The notes below the pieces were generated by a model. The model had not been told where the DNA came from, did not search any database, and saw nothing but the letters and a program-made list of their open reading frames with translations. This document shows, one piece after another, positions 43,476 to 49,756 of a DNA stretch of 49,756 nucleotides. Source of the stretch: Eubacterium sp. UBA3279 (GTDB lineage Bacteria > Bacillota > Clostridia > Lachnospirales > Lachnospiraceae); assembly GCA_002361775.1 (NCBI GenBank), contig DETV01000084.1:1-49756 (forward strand), given 5' to 3'. Made by a program: the position numbers and the translations under genes. The stretch's first letter is position 1, and each line of letters starts with the position of its first letter.

Positions 43476-44545
43476 ATGAAACCATGGAAAAATTTGTTTC
43501 GTGCACATATATTGGAATGAGGGCTGAAATATTATGAAGAAGATTGTGTTACTTCATTGAAGCAGAGGGAAAGTAGTGTAAACATATGGCTGCAGTTTTG
43601 TACGAGATAGACGAAGGGGAAATTGATACCAAAATACCAGTAAATTATCTTGAAAAGGTGCAGGAACAAAATAAAGAATTACAAGAGATTATTGCTAGAA
43701 TTCCAATAGAGGAATTGCAGGAAATTGTATTTTCACAGGCAGCTTCTGATGATTTTCTATATAACAAGATTATGGCAAAGTATGCGCCGATAACACCGTG
43801 TCATATGATTCGGTTGAAAAAACAGGTAATTGATTATATGGAAGATTATATTAGTGATTTTTTGTTGAATGAGTTTCATGATGAAGAAATGCTTCGAAAG
43901 AAACTTTATATATTAGATGAAAAAATTACTAAGTTTCAAAAAGAAAATTACAGCGGTGATTCGTATTCAGCGTATTATGGTATGGTCAATAACATAACTG
44001 CACGGATTCGTTTGATGGAAGAATTGAATTATTCTAAACAGGAAATAAGGGATTATCGGTAGAAATATAGGGATTTTTCTGAAATCCGAAAGATGGAAAT
44101 ACAGGAACACTTGTCAGGCAGAAGGTATGTAGAAACGATTTCGGTATTGAAAGAAAGTAAAAAAATGGACGATAATCAAGCGGGCTTGGTAGCAGAGACA
44201 GCAATTAATTGAAATTTACGAAAAAAGAAATATGCAGAAAGAATATGAACAGGAACTTCAATATCAAGTATTTGAATGTATGCAGCGAAATATAGAAGAA
44301 AACTTATTTGAAAGATTGCTCCAGGAAATTCAGAAGAATAATTCTATATATACATTGGATCAGTATGAAAAAGTACTGAAAAAACATTTACCGAATGAAG
44401 TCAGGGATATGTATGTGCAATATGTGAAGAATGGAGCAGCTCGGACAGCAGATAGAAAGGCATATAAATACTTAATGTCTTATCTGAAAAAGATTACAAA
44501 AGAAGACCTGCTATGATGGATGAACTACGAAAAGCTGGATTTTAA
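43476..44545 (+). pseudogene. SWIM zinc-finger domain protein, multiply disrupted
   Basis: Pieces of one protein can be followed across frames: MKPWKNLFRAHILE, then a TGA stop, GLKYYEED; a deletion through the zinc finger that leaves only CKH (TGT AAA CAT at 43577-43585); MAAVLYEIDEGE onward to 44062, where TAG interrupts; KYRDFSEIRKMEIQEHL; a frameshift near 44200 restoring QQLIEIYEKRNMQKEY; a further gap near 44310; and finally AMMDELRKAGF with a TAA at 44543. These match the start, CxH of the SWIM finger and end of the SWIM proteins of Lachnospiraceae. Intact members have several hundred residues. At least two stops, one or two frameshifts and two deletions: not functional. Confidence 0.75.
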
Positions 44546-44567
44546 TGTGTGTGGAGGAAATGTAAAG

Positions 44568-44891
44568 ATGAATAGATTTTCAGAAAAGGATTGGAAAGTG
44601 TTTCGAAGTAAGATTTCTGGTTGGCAAGAAGCATATATGGAAAAGTTGAATAGGGAATATATAGAATTATTGAGTGGCGAAGGGGATGCTTCAGAAAAAT
44701 TTTGGGCATTGGAAAAGAGAATCCGTCAAGATAAGAAGGATTGCGGAGTGCAGTGTGAAATGAGTCGATCAAATCAATTCTATATTATGCTGTCACTATT
44801 GAATGAAGGAGCAATTACATTAGACGAATTAAGTGATTTTAGTGAGGATCTTCAAGAAACAATGAAGCATTTCTATAAAGTGGAAAGTTAA
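44568..44891 (+). CDS. small conserved protein of unknown function
   Basis: A 107-residue soluble helical protein (FSEKDWKVFRSKISGWQEAYME, SEKFWALEKRIRQDKKD, LLNEGAITLDELSDFSEDLQE). I recall similar proteins in Lachnospiraceae, sometimes mislabelled as transporters, although this one has no membrane segment. The frame is intact despite ruined neighbours. The start at 44568 is preceded by GGAGG at 44553-44557. Confidence 0.6.
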   Translation: MNRFSEKDWKVFRSKISGWQEAYMEKLNREYIELLSGEGDASEKFWALEKRIRQDKKDCGVQCEMSRSNQFYIMLSLLNEGAITLDELSDFSEDLQETMKHFYKVES

Positions 44892-44928
44892 ATAAAATGG
44901 AGGAAAATTTTAAAGGAGATAAGTTAGA

Positions 44929-45375
44929 ATGGCGGAGCAGGAAAACAGTAAAGATTTGATTAGTGTATTATGGAGCGGAGCAGATATCCTGCGTTCAAAA
45001 ATGGATGCAAATGAATATAAAGATTATCTGTTAGGAATTGTTTTTTATAAGTATCTATCAGATTCTTTTTTAATAAAGGTCTATGATTTACTTTATGATG
45101 AAAAACCAGAAACGTTAAAAATTGCTTTGGATGTATATAGAGACGCCTTGAAAGAGGAAAGTGCAGAAGAATTGAAAGATGAAATAAAATCATCTTGCCA
45201 TTATGTGATTGAACCGGAATTAACATATACAAATTTTGCGGAGGCTGCACGAAATAATTCTTTTAATCGAGAACAATTACAAAAAGCATTTAATAATATT
45301 GAACAGAGTGACCCGTTATTTGCGGATTTATTTACAGATATTGATTTGTATTCTAATCGCTTGGGAACAGCGTAA
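44929..45375 (+). pseudogene. hsdM: type I restriction-modification methyltransferase HsdM, N-terminal fragment
   Basis: 148 residues matching the HsdM N-terminal helical domain: ISVLWSGADILRSKMDANEYKDYLLGIVFYKYLSD and so on to DPLFADLFTDIDLYSNRLGT. The methyltransferase domain with the SAM-binding and NPPF motifs is absent. At 45359-45368 the sequence passes into hsdS in another reading frame. Full HsdM proteins have about 500 residues, so about 70 percent is lost. RBS GGAG at 44911-44915. Confidence 0.88.
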
Positions 45376-45931
45376 GTTGGAAGACTACCTTGAAGTATCT
45401 AGGGAAAAGAATCGAGAGGAGTTATTAGGGAAAGAAGATGTTTTATCAGTTTCTGGTGAATTTGGAATAGTGAACCAGATAGAATTTCAAGGGAGATCAT
45501 TTGCTGGAGCATCAGTAGCAAATTATGGAGTAGTTGAGACTGGAGATGTTGTTTATACAAAGTCACCGTTGAAATCCAATCCGTACGGTATTATTAAGAC
45601 AAATAAAGGGAAAATAGGGATTGTATCAACTTTGTATGCAGTATATAAACCTAAAAAAAATGTAGATTCTGAATTTGTTCAAATATATTTTGAGTCGGAT
45701 TCTCGTATGAATTCATATATGCATCCATTGGTAAATAAAGGTGCTAAAAATGACATGAAAGTATCAGATGCGAATGCTTTAAAAGGACCTGTTGTTTTTC
45801 CGAAAATAGAAGAACAAACGGTAATTTCACAGTATTTTGATAGCCTCGATAATCTCATCACTCTTCACCAGCGGAAGTATGAAGAATTGCAGAAAATTAA
45901 GAAATTTATGTTGCAAAATATGTTTGTTTAA
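45359..45931 (+). pseudogene. hsdS: type I specificity subunit HsdS, C-terminal fragment
   Basis: From the conserved central segment WEQRKLEDYLEVSREKN the frame runs through one target-recognition domain (LLGKEDVLSVSGEFGIV, GDVVYTKSPLKSNPYG) and the conserved distal helix (EEQTVISQYFDSLDNLITLHQRKYEELQKIKKFMLQ) to a natural stop. The first recognition domain and start are missing. It is out of frame with the hsdM piece it is joined to, so it is probably not translated. The junction lies in TTGGGAACA, which both parent genes would contain. Confidence 0.88.
45368..45377 (+). repeat. hsdS inversion-core copy 1
   Basis: CAGCGTAAGT inside the sequence coding for WEQRKL of the hsdS piece. Plus orientation. 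Confidence 0.7.
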
Positions 45932-46012
45932 AGAATTAGCGTGAATTTAGAACTGAAGTGGGAACATAAAAAAAGAAGCCCATAGAGAAAAATAGTATGA
46001 GAACAAGAGAGG

Positions 46013-46022
46013 ACTTACGCTG
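46013..46022 (-). repeat. hsdS inversion-core copy 2
   Basis: ACTTACGCTG, reverse complement of the core, 82 bp after the hsdS fragment. The flanking 45932-46057 bases hold no gene. Confidence 0.65.
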
Positions 46023-46057
46023 TAAACAATCGTTTGCTAAAGAATAGGAGGTTTTAC

Positions 46058-46276
46058 ATGAATGAAAAGAAAAAGAAAATAGGTTTTACTATTGCGTGTG
46101 TAAACGAATTTGCACAACATTATAATATCAGCATACAAGAAGCATTTCGTTACCTTTTTGAATTTAAAGGTATTGCGTTTATAAAAGAAAACTATGAAGT
46201 TGAGCACACCTTAGATTTTGGAACAATAATAGAAGATTTGGGGATGTTGTGTCGAAAAAATGGAGGCGTGTTATGA
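46058..46276 (+). CDS. DUF3791 protein, probable antitoxin
   Basis: A 72-residue protein of the DUF3791 pattern: IGFTIACVNEFAQHYNISIQEAF, then FKGIAFIKENYEVEHTLDFGTIIEDL. Members usually sit directly before a DUF3990 gene, as here, with a 4-nt overlap. Such pairs have been regarded as toxin-antitoxin modules; which subunit neutralises and how is not visible. Strong RBS AGGAGG before ATG 46058. Confidence 0.7.
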   Translation: MNEKKKKIGFTIACVNEFAQHYNISIQEAFRYLFEFKGIAFIKENYEVEHTLDFGTIIEDLGMLCRKNGGVL

Positions 46277-46776
46277 GATTATATCACGGAAGCAATATTG
46301 TAATTGATAGTATAAATTTGGCAATGTGCAGACCATATAAAGATTTTGGAAAAGGGTTTTATTTGACAGACATAAAAGAGCAGGCAGAAAAAATGGCTAT
46401 AAGGGTGTCAAAGATTTATGGTGGTTCTCCTATTGTAAATACCTTTGAAATACAAGATGATTTCAGGGAAATAGATGATATCAAGGTTAAAAATTTTGGC
46501 TTAGAAACAACGGAAGAATGGGCAAAATTTGTCATGAATAATAGAAATAGATTATTTACAAATGAGAAAGATATTTTGTGTAATAAGGACAATAAATATG
46601 ACATTGTTATTGGTCCTGTTGCGGATGATAATATGGCATTATTATTTCGTCAGTATGAAAATGAAATTATTGATTTTGAAACCTTGTTGAAAGGAATGAT
46701 ATATAAGAAGACCTCATCACAGTATTCTTTTCATACAGAAAAAAGTATAAAACTTTTGCGAAAGGTAGGAAAGTAA
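46273..46776 (+). CDS. DUF3990 protein, ADP-ribosyltransferase-fold toxin candidate
   Basis: A 167-residue protein: RLYHGSNIVIDS, DFGKGFYLTDIKEQAEKMA, YDIVIGPVADDN and SQYSFHTEKSIKLL are the conserved blocks of DUF3990, which belongs to the ADP-ribosyltransferase clan; HGS and the GKGFYLT strand resemble the NAD-binding part. Its activity is inferred. GGAGG at 46262-46266 lies in the preceding gene, indicating tight coupling. A third small gene follows after 1 nt. The module interrupts the restriction-modification fragments. Confidence 0.75.
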   Translation: MRLYHGSNIVIDSINLAMCRPYKDFGKGFYLTDIKEQAEKMAIRVSKIYGGSPIVNTFEIQDDFREIDDIKVKNFGLETTEEWAKFVMNNRNRLFTNEKDILCNKDNKYDIVIGPVADDNMALLFRQYENEIIDFETLLKGMIYKKTSSQYSFHTEKSIKLLRKVGK

Positions 46777-46777
46777 T

Positions 46778-47008
46778 ATGAGTAAGCAGGAACTGTTGAT
46801 AGAATATATAGTTCAGGATGTTGTTGATATGTTCTCTTCGGATCAGAATATAGAATATGATGAGGCTATGAATAAGTTTTATAATTCAGAAGTTTTTGAA
46901 AAGCTTCAGGATAAAGAAACCGGTTTATATATGGAAAGTTCAGAATATGTGTATGATCTTTTTAAAGATGAGATGAATTTTGGACATATCATTCAGGCAG
47001 AAATATAA
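46778..47008 (+). CDS. small third gene of the DUF3791/DUF3990 operon
   Basis: A 76-residue acidic protein (ELLIEYIVQDVVDMFSSDQN, DEAMNKFYNSEVFEKLQDKE, ESSEYVYDLFKDEM). No named domain that I am sure of; it looks like partner proteins that recur behind DUF3990 genes and may be a second antitoxin or adaptor. It starts 1 nt after the DUF3990 stop. Confidence 0.6.
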   Translation: MSKQELLIEYIVQDVVDMFSSDQNIEYDEAMNKFYNSEVFEKLQDKETGLYMESSEYVYDLFKDEMNFGHIIQAEI

Positions 47009-47057
47009 GATTTATAGGATATAACTTCATATCATCGTAAGTGTGAAGAAGTAGTAA

Positions 47058-47537
47058 AATAATAAGAAAACGCTTGTGATTAGTAATGGTGTGGATACAA
47101 AATATTTTTCGGCTGCCAGTGATACAGAATTGAATCCTAAATTTATTAGTGGATGGCTGGATCAGGAAAACAATCCAGTTCCAGATTATCTTGATTTTGC
47201 AAAGAGTGTACTTAGAATTCCGGAAGCGCATGAGATGATTTCAAGATATACAGTATTAGATGAAGATGCAAAACGTTTGATATTGTTACGTCCATACCAG
47301 ATTCATGCAATCAAGGCAATCAGAGAAGCATCAAAACAGGGAAAATCAGGATTTGTATGGCATACGACAGGTTCTGGAAAAACTCTGACTTCTTATAAGG
47401 CAACCCGAAATCTGTTGATGGATATTCCTTCTATTGATAAAGCCATTTTTCTGATAGACCGAAAAGATTTGGATACGCAGACCACTATGGCATTTCAGGC
47501 TTATGCAAATAATGATTTAGTTGATGTAGATGAATAG
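47058..47537 (+). pseudogene. hsdR: type I restriction enzyme HsdR, internal fragment
   Basis: About 160 residues from the middle of HsdR, which has about 1000: TLVISNGVDTKYFSAASD, then RPYQIHAIKAIREASKQG, Walker A FVWHTTGSGKTLTSYKA and DRKDLDTQTTMAFQAY. The N-terminal nuclease part and most of the helicase are gone; both ends are cut and the frame stops at 47537. No start codon of its own is convincing. Confirms that a complete type I system once stood here. Confidence 0.88.
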
Positions 47538-47739
47538 GGAGGATGTGATGTATGCGGCAACGCACTATCAGGACGGAGAAATTCCTAATGAAAGTGCAAT
47601 TAAAATGACTGTGGATTATACAAGTTATAAATTATCTCAGGAAAAAGCATTGCCGAAGTTTAAATATTATACAAAAATGATGGCGGAGTTAAGAAAACTA
47701 CTAGATGAAGAAATAAAACCACTTTTAACAGTTGCCTAA
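47530..47739 (+). CDS. short unrecognised reading frame, perhaps a fragment
   Basis: 69 residues (MYAATHYQDGEIPNESAIKMTVDY, LPKFKYYTKMMAELRKLLDEE). I do not recognise it. The GGGAGG at 47537-47542 precedes an internal ATG at 47548, so translation could start there. Its amino acid make-up looks protein-like; it may be the tail of a gene whose beginning was lost with hsdR. Confidence 0.35.
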   Translation: MNREDVMYAATHYQDGEIPNESAIKMTVDYTSYKLSQEKALPKFKYYTKMMAELRKLLDEEIKPLLTVA

Positions 47740-47768
47740 TTTGAAAGCTGATTTTTAATTGTTTATAT

Positions 47769-47778
47769 CAGCGTAAGT
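47769..47778 (+). repeat. hsdS inversion-core copy 3, left of the recombinase gene
   Basis: CAGCGTAAGT; with its flanks (ATCAGCGTAAGTA) it forms a 13-14 bp inverted repeat with copy 4 around the recombinase gene. Confidence 0.75.
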
Positions 47779-47800
47779 ATTTCAGAAAGAGAGGGAACTT

Positions 47801-48613
47801 ATGCTTAATGATATGAACAGAACATCATTATTTTATGAGTATTATGCTCAGTGGATTGAAGTATATAAAAAAGGAGCAATAAGAGAAGCAACCTTAGCAA
47901 AGTATTTAATGACACAAAAATGGGTGGAAAAATTGATACCGGAAGTGAAGGTTTCTGAGTTGACAAGAACCGTATATCAACAGCTTTTAAATGAATATGC
48001 GAAGGAACACGAAAGACAGACAACATTGGATTTTCACCATCAATTGAAAGGTGCAATTCTTGATGCTGTTGATGAGGGGTTACTTTCAAGAGATCCAACC
48101 AGAAAGGCGATTATTAAGGGGAAAACACCAAAAACAAAGAAAATCAAATATCTAAATCAGTTTGAATTACATACATTGATTGCGGATCTTGACATTAAAG
48201 ATACACCGAATTGGGATTATAAAGGCAATGGAGGTTTTTTGCCGACAAAAAATAAATCATCGGTCAGGAAAATTCAAATTGATTGGCAGATTGTAGTAAA
48301 ATTTTCTGTTTTGACTAAAGAACTTCCGCCTGATAAACCCATTTTTATAGGAGAATTAAAAATATACAATTCAACAGTAAATGATGTGCTTGCTCGACAT
48401 TGCAAAGCATGTGGAATTTCTGAAATCTCAATTCATGGTCTGCGTCATACACATGCTTCATTGTTATTGTTTGCGGGAGTATCAATTGCGAGTGTGGCAA
48501 GGAGACTTGGACATGCGAGCATGACAACTACACAAAAAACGTATTTGCACATTATACAGGAGCTTGAAAATAAAGATGTAGATTTGGTAATGAGAACATT
48601 ATCAGGATTATAA
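47801..48613 (+). pseudogene. tyrosine recombinase of the hsdS-inversion type, lacking Arg I
   Basis: A 270-residue integrase with a core-binding domain (residues 5-100) and a catalytic domain. The second catalytic block is intact (SIHGLRHTHAS with His212 and Arg215, LGHAS with His238, Tyr248 in TYLH). The first catalytic Arg, normally in a TGxR motif before the beta-hairpin, cannot be found: NWDY (137-140) runs straight into KGNGGFLPTKNKSS. I recall relatives with about 40 more residues here ending in another WDY, so an in-frame deletion between the two is likely. It resembles PsrA-like enzymes next to phase-variable type I systems. Probably inactive. Confidence 0.75.
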
Positions 48614-48634
48614 AAATTAAGGTGTAATAGAAGT

Positions 48635-48644
48635 ACTTACGCTG
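48635..48644 (-). repeat. hsdS inversion-core copy 4, right of the recombinase gene
   Basis: ACTTACGCTG, reverse complement of the core; TACTTACGCTGAT mirrors copy 3. Confidence 0.75.
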
Positions 48645-48970
48645 ATTATGATTATATAAGAGCAAGATTCACCCTGGTATTACCATATTGCAATTTCTTG
48701 CATATTTTTATCCAGAGTATTCCCTTGCAGGGGAGCATCCCAATACCCGCTAATTGGCTTTGCGACAAAAATTATATATTTTTGGGTAAATACAGCTATA
48801 TGATTTCAGAGATGAAATCGTATGGCTGTTTTTGTCTTTTAATATCAATTTTTCACGAAGTGCTGCTTTTACATTTTTGTAAAAGACAAGACATTTTGAT
48901 GGGTCTGGGGTGTCCCCGGCAAGAAGTAACTCATGGGATGACATGGGGAGAAAATCGAAAATGTTAAACA
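48645..48970. other. non-coding stretch with terminator
   Basis: No gene is supported between the recombinase and the replication-initiator fragment. The notable structure is the hairpin at 48791-48834; a smaller stem (CTTTTACATTTTTGTAAAAG) lies near 48865-48885. Confidence 0.5.
48791..48834 (+). terminator. rho-independent terminator
   Basis: ACAGC-ATA-GATTTC pairs with GAAATC-TAT-GCTGT with T-G pairs at the joints, and a T-run follows. Confidence 0.75.
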
Positions 48971-48973
48971 TGG

Positions 48974-49231
48974 GTGAATGAACAAGGGAGAGTATATGGC
49001 GTATTTCCCATCGAGGAGTTATCTCAAAAGCTGGATAAGTGCCAAACGTTAGTGAAGAAGGCGTTACAAGAATTGGAGAAAGCAGGATTGTTGTGTCGGA
49101 AGTTTGGCGGATTTTCCAGACCAAAGCATTTATATGTTTTAGTACCGGGAAAAGATTTCGTAAAGGCGATTTACAGACGGACGGTAATGTGTCTTCTGAA
49201 GGGGGTGGAAAGCCGACTTGATGGAAGGTGA
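48974..49231 (+). pseudogene. replication initiator (RepA N-domain type) fragment
   Basis: 85 residues that match the middle of the RepA N-terminal domain of plasmid and conjugative-element initiators: NEQGRVYGVFPIEELSQKL, LVKKALQELEKAGLLCRKFGGFSRP and HLYVLVPGKD. The codon just before the first is TGG, restoring the conserved W-V-N-E, and a stop lies one codon further up, so the beginning is lost. Intact proteins are over 200 residues. A sign of a former mobile element. Confidence 0.7.
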
Positions 49232-49340
49232 AAATACATCTTCTAGTAAAGGAATAGAACAAAATAATAGAAGTAAGAACAGGAGAGCGGAAATTTTCAA
49301 AGATAAAGTCCGAGAGGTAAAGACTTTGTTGGATGTTTAG
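49221..49340 (+). CDS. short reading frame, perhaps part of the element
   Basis: About 39 residues (MEGENTSSSKGIEQNNRSKN, then FKDKVREVKTLLDV). Not recognised; may be the frame-shifted tail of the initiator. Confidence 0.25.
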   Translation: MEGENTSSSKGIEQNNRSKNRRAEIFKDKVREVKTLLDV

Positions 49341-49403
49341 GACTATTTCAGTAGGTATTTTCATAGTAATGGACAAAGAGAAAAGGGAGGTGGGAGCGCC
49401 GCT

Positions 49404-49571
49404 ATGAAGAAACAAAAACTGAATTATCGTTTTCATAATCCGAATACTGCGGAAGTGACCGCCGATTATATATTGAAGGTATTTATCGAGGCGAATACGA
49501 AGAAAGTAGAAAGGGCTATGCAGGAGGTGACAGAAAGGAGTTTGGAAGAGGACAAGCAGGGGGGAAAATAA
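49404..49571 (+). CDS. small protein typical of conjugative elements
   Basis: A 55-residue protein (MKKQKLNYRFHNPNTAEVTA, DYILKVFIEANTKKVERAM). I recall near-identical short proteins in Tn916-like and other conjugative elements of Firmicutes, beside replication or relaxase genes; function unknown. RBS GGGAG upstream of ATG 49404. Supports a mobile-element origin of the right end. Confidence 0.6.
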   Translation: MKKQKLNYRFHNPNTAEVTADYILKVFIEANTKKVERAMQEVTERSLEEDKQGGK

Positions 49572-49657
49572 AGGATTTTGGAGTGCAAGTTTACTTGTGT
49601 TCTTGATGGATACGGGGTAAACTGATGAATAAGAAGTTAAGATATTGAAGGGAGACC

Positions 49658-49756
49658 TTGATTGTTATAAGACAAGAATTTAGTCTTGCAAAATTTGATG
49701 AATATAGCGAAGATAATAGAAGAGAAGTGAAGAAAGTGTTATCCGGCAAATTAAAC
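49658..49756 (+). CDS. start of a gene, possibly AlbA_2/Schlafen-type ATP-binding protein (partial)
   Basis: 33 residues run off the window (SLAKFDEYSEDNRREVKKVL). The E-D-N-R-x-E-x-K-K pattern resembles the start of AlbA_2-domain putative ATP-binding regulators. TTG start after GGGAG. Only the N-terminus is seen. Confidence 0.4.
   Translation, partial: MIVIRQEFSLAKFDEYSEDNRREVKKVLSGKLN

Noticed and set aside
23297..46776. Macrodomain and DUF3990 protein as one ADP-ribosylation toxin-antitoxin system
   Set aside because: They are 23 kb apart with separate promoters; no evidence links them.
48750..49436. 228-residue open frame on the minus strand
   Set aside because: It is antisense to the replication-initiator fragment and the terminator, with no ribosome site or recognised motif.

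Overview
The window looks like a chromosomal segment of a spore-forming, low-to-moderate GC Gram-positive anaerobe of the Clostridia, most likely a Lachnospiraceae gut bacterium (Blautia-like). The evidence is sporulation and germination genes (SPOCS/LysM protein, GerA-type receptor, spoIIR, a spoIIID remnant), strong AGGAGG ribosome sites, clostridial-style gene fusions and the general character of the proteins. No rRNA, tRNA or CRISPR array was recognised.

Positions 1-16 kb are mostly core genes: a decayed Rpn-type nuclease, plsC, a PrcB-like lipoprotein, a SPOCS/LysM spore protein, ispE with an overlapping GntR/FCD regulator (and a candidate operator in front of ispE), a germinant receptor locus in which GerB and GerC are one polypeptide, spoIIR, murI, a ywiB-like gene, two tandem membrane-anchored deacetylase-like proteins (the second without catalytic residues), a trigger-factor-like lipoprotein foldase and cysK. 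From 17 kb come a YqeY-like gene and then a five-gene Dlt-like operon (17795-23234): DltA-like adenylating enzyme, fold-type III PLP decarboxylase, carrier protein, MBOAT acyltransferase and SGNH protein. The decarboxylase is not part of a normal dlt operon. By analogy with BtrK/VinO, which act on aminoacyl groups tethered to a carrier protein, I infer that this operon decorates a surface polymer with a decarboxylated amino acid such as beta-alanine or GABA. This is the best candidate for an undescribed system here.

After a macrodomain gene, a GH38 alpha-mannosidase and a MATE exporter comes a molybdenum operon (29353-35992): modABC, a MOSC-MogA fusion, a MoeA-like protein, moaA and an XdhC maturation factor. 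It is preceded by three copies of an unusual dyad (TGGGCATA...TATATGCCCA). No molybdoenzyme lies in the window. An MFS transporter, a broken NCS2 permease, a zinc alcohol dehydrogenase, a CoA transferase and a MerR regulator follow. The MerR gene is divergent from a YitT-like membrane gene whose promoter has a textbook MerR 19-bp spacer with a perfect dyad.

From about 43 kb to the end the window is a gene graveyard: a truncated spoIIID, a SWIM-zinc-finger pseudogene, a type I restriction-modification locus reduced to hsdM, hsdS and hsdR fragments, a tyrosine recombinase lacking its first catalytic arginine, and a replication-initiator fragment. Four copies of a 10-bp hsdS-derived sequence in alternating orientation mark this as the relic of an invertible (phase-variable) hsdS locus. 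A small apparently intact DUF3791/DUF3990 toxin-antitoxin-like operon sits inside the ruin.
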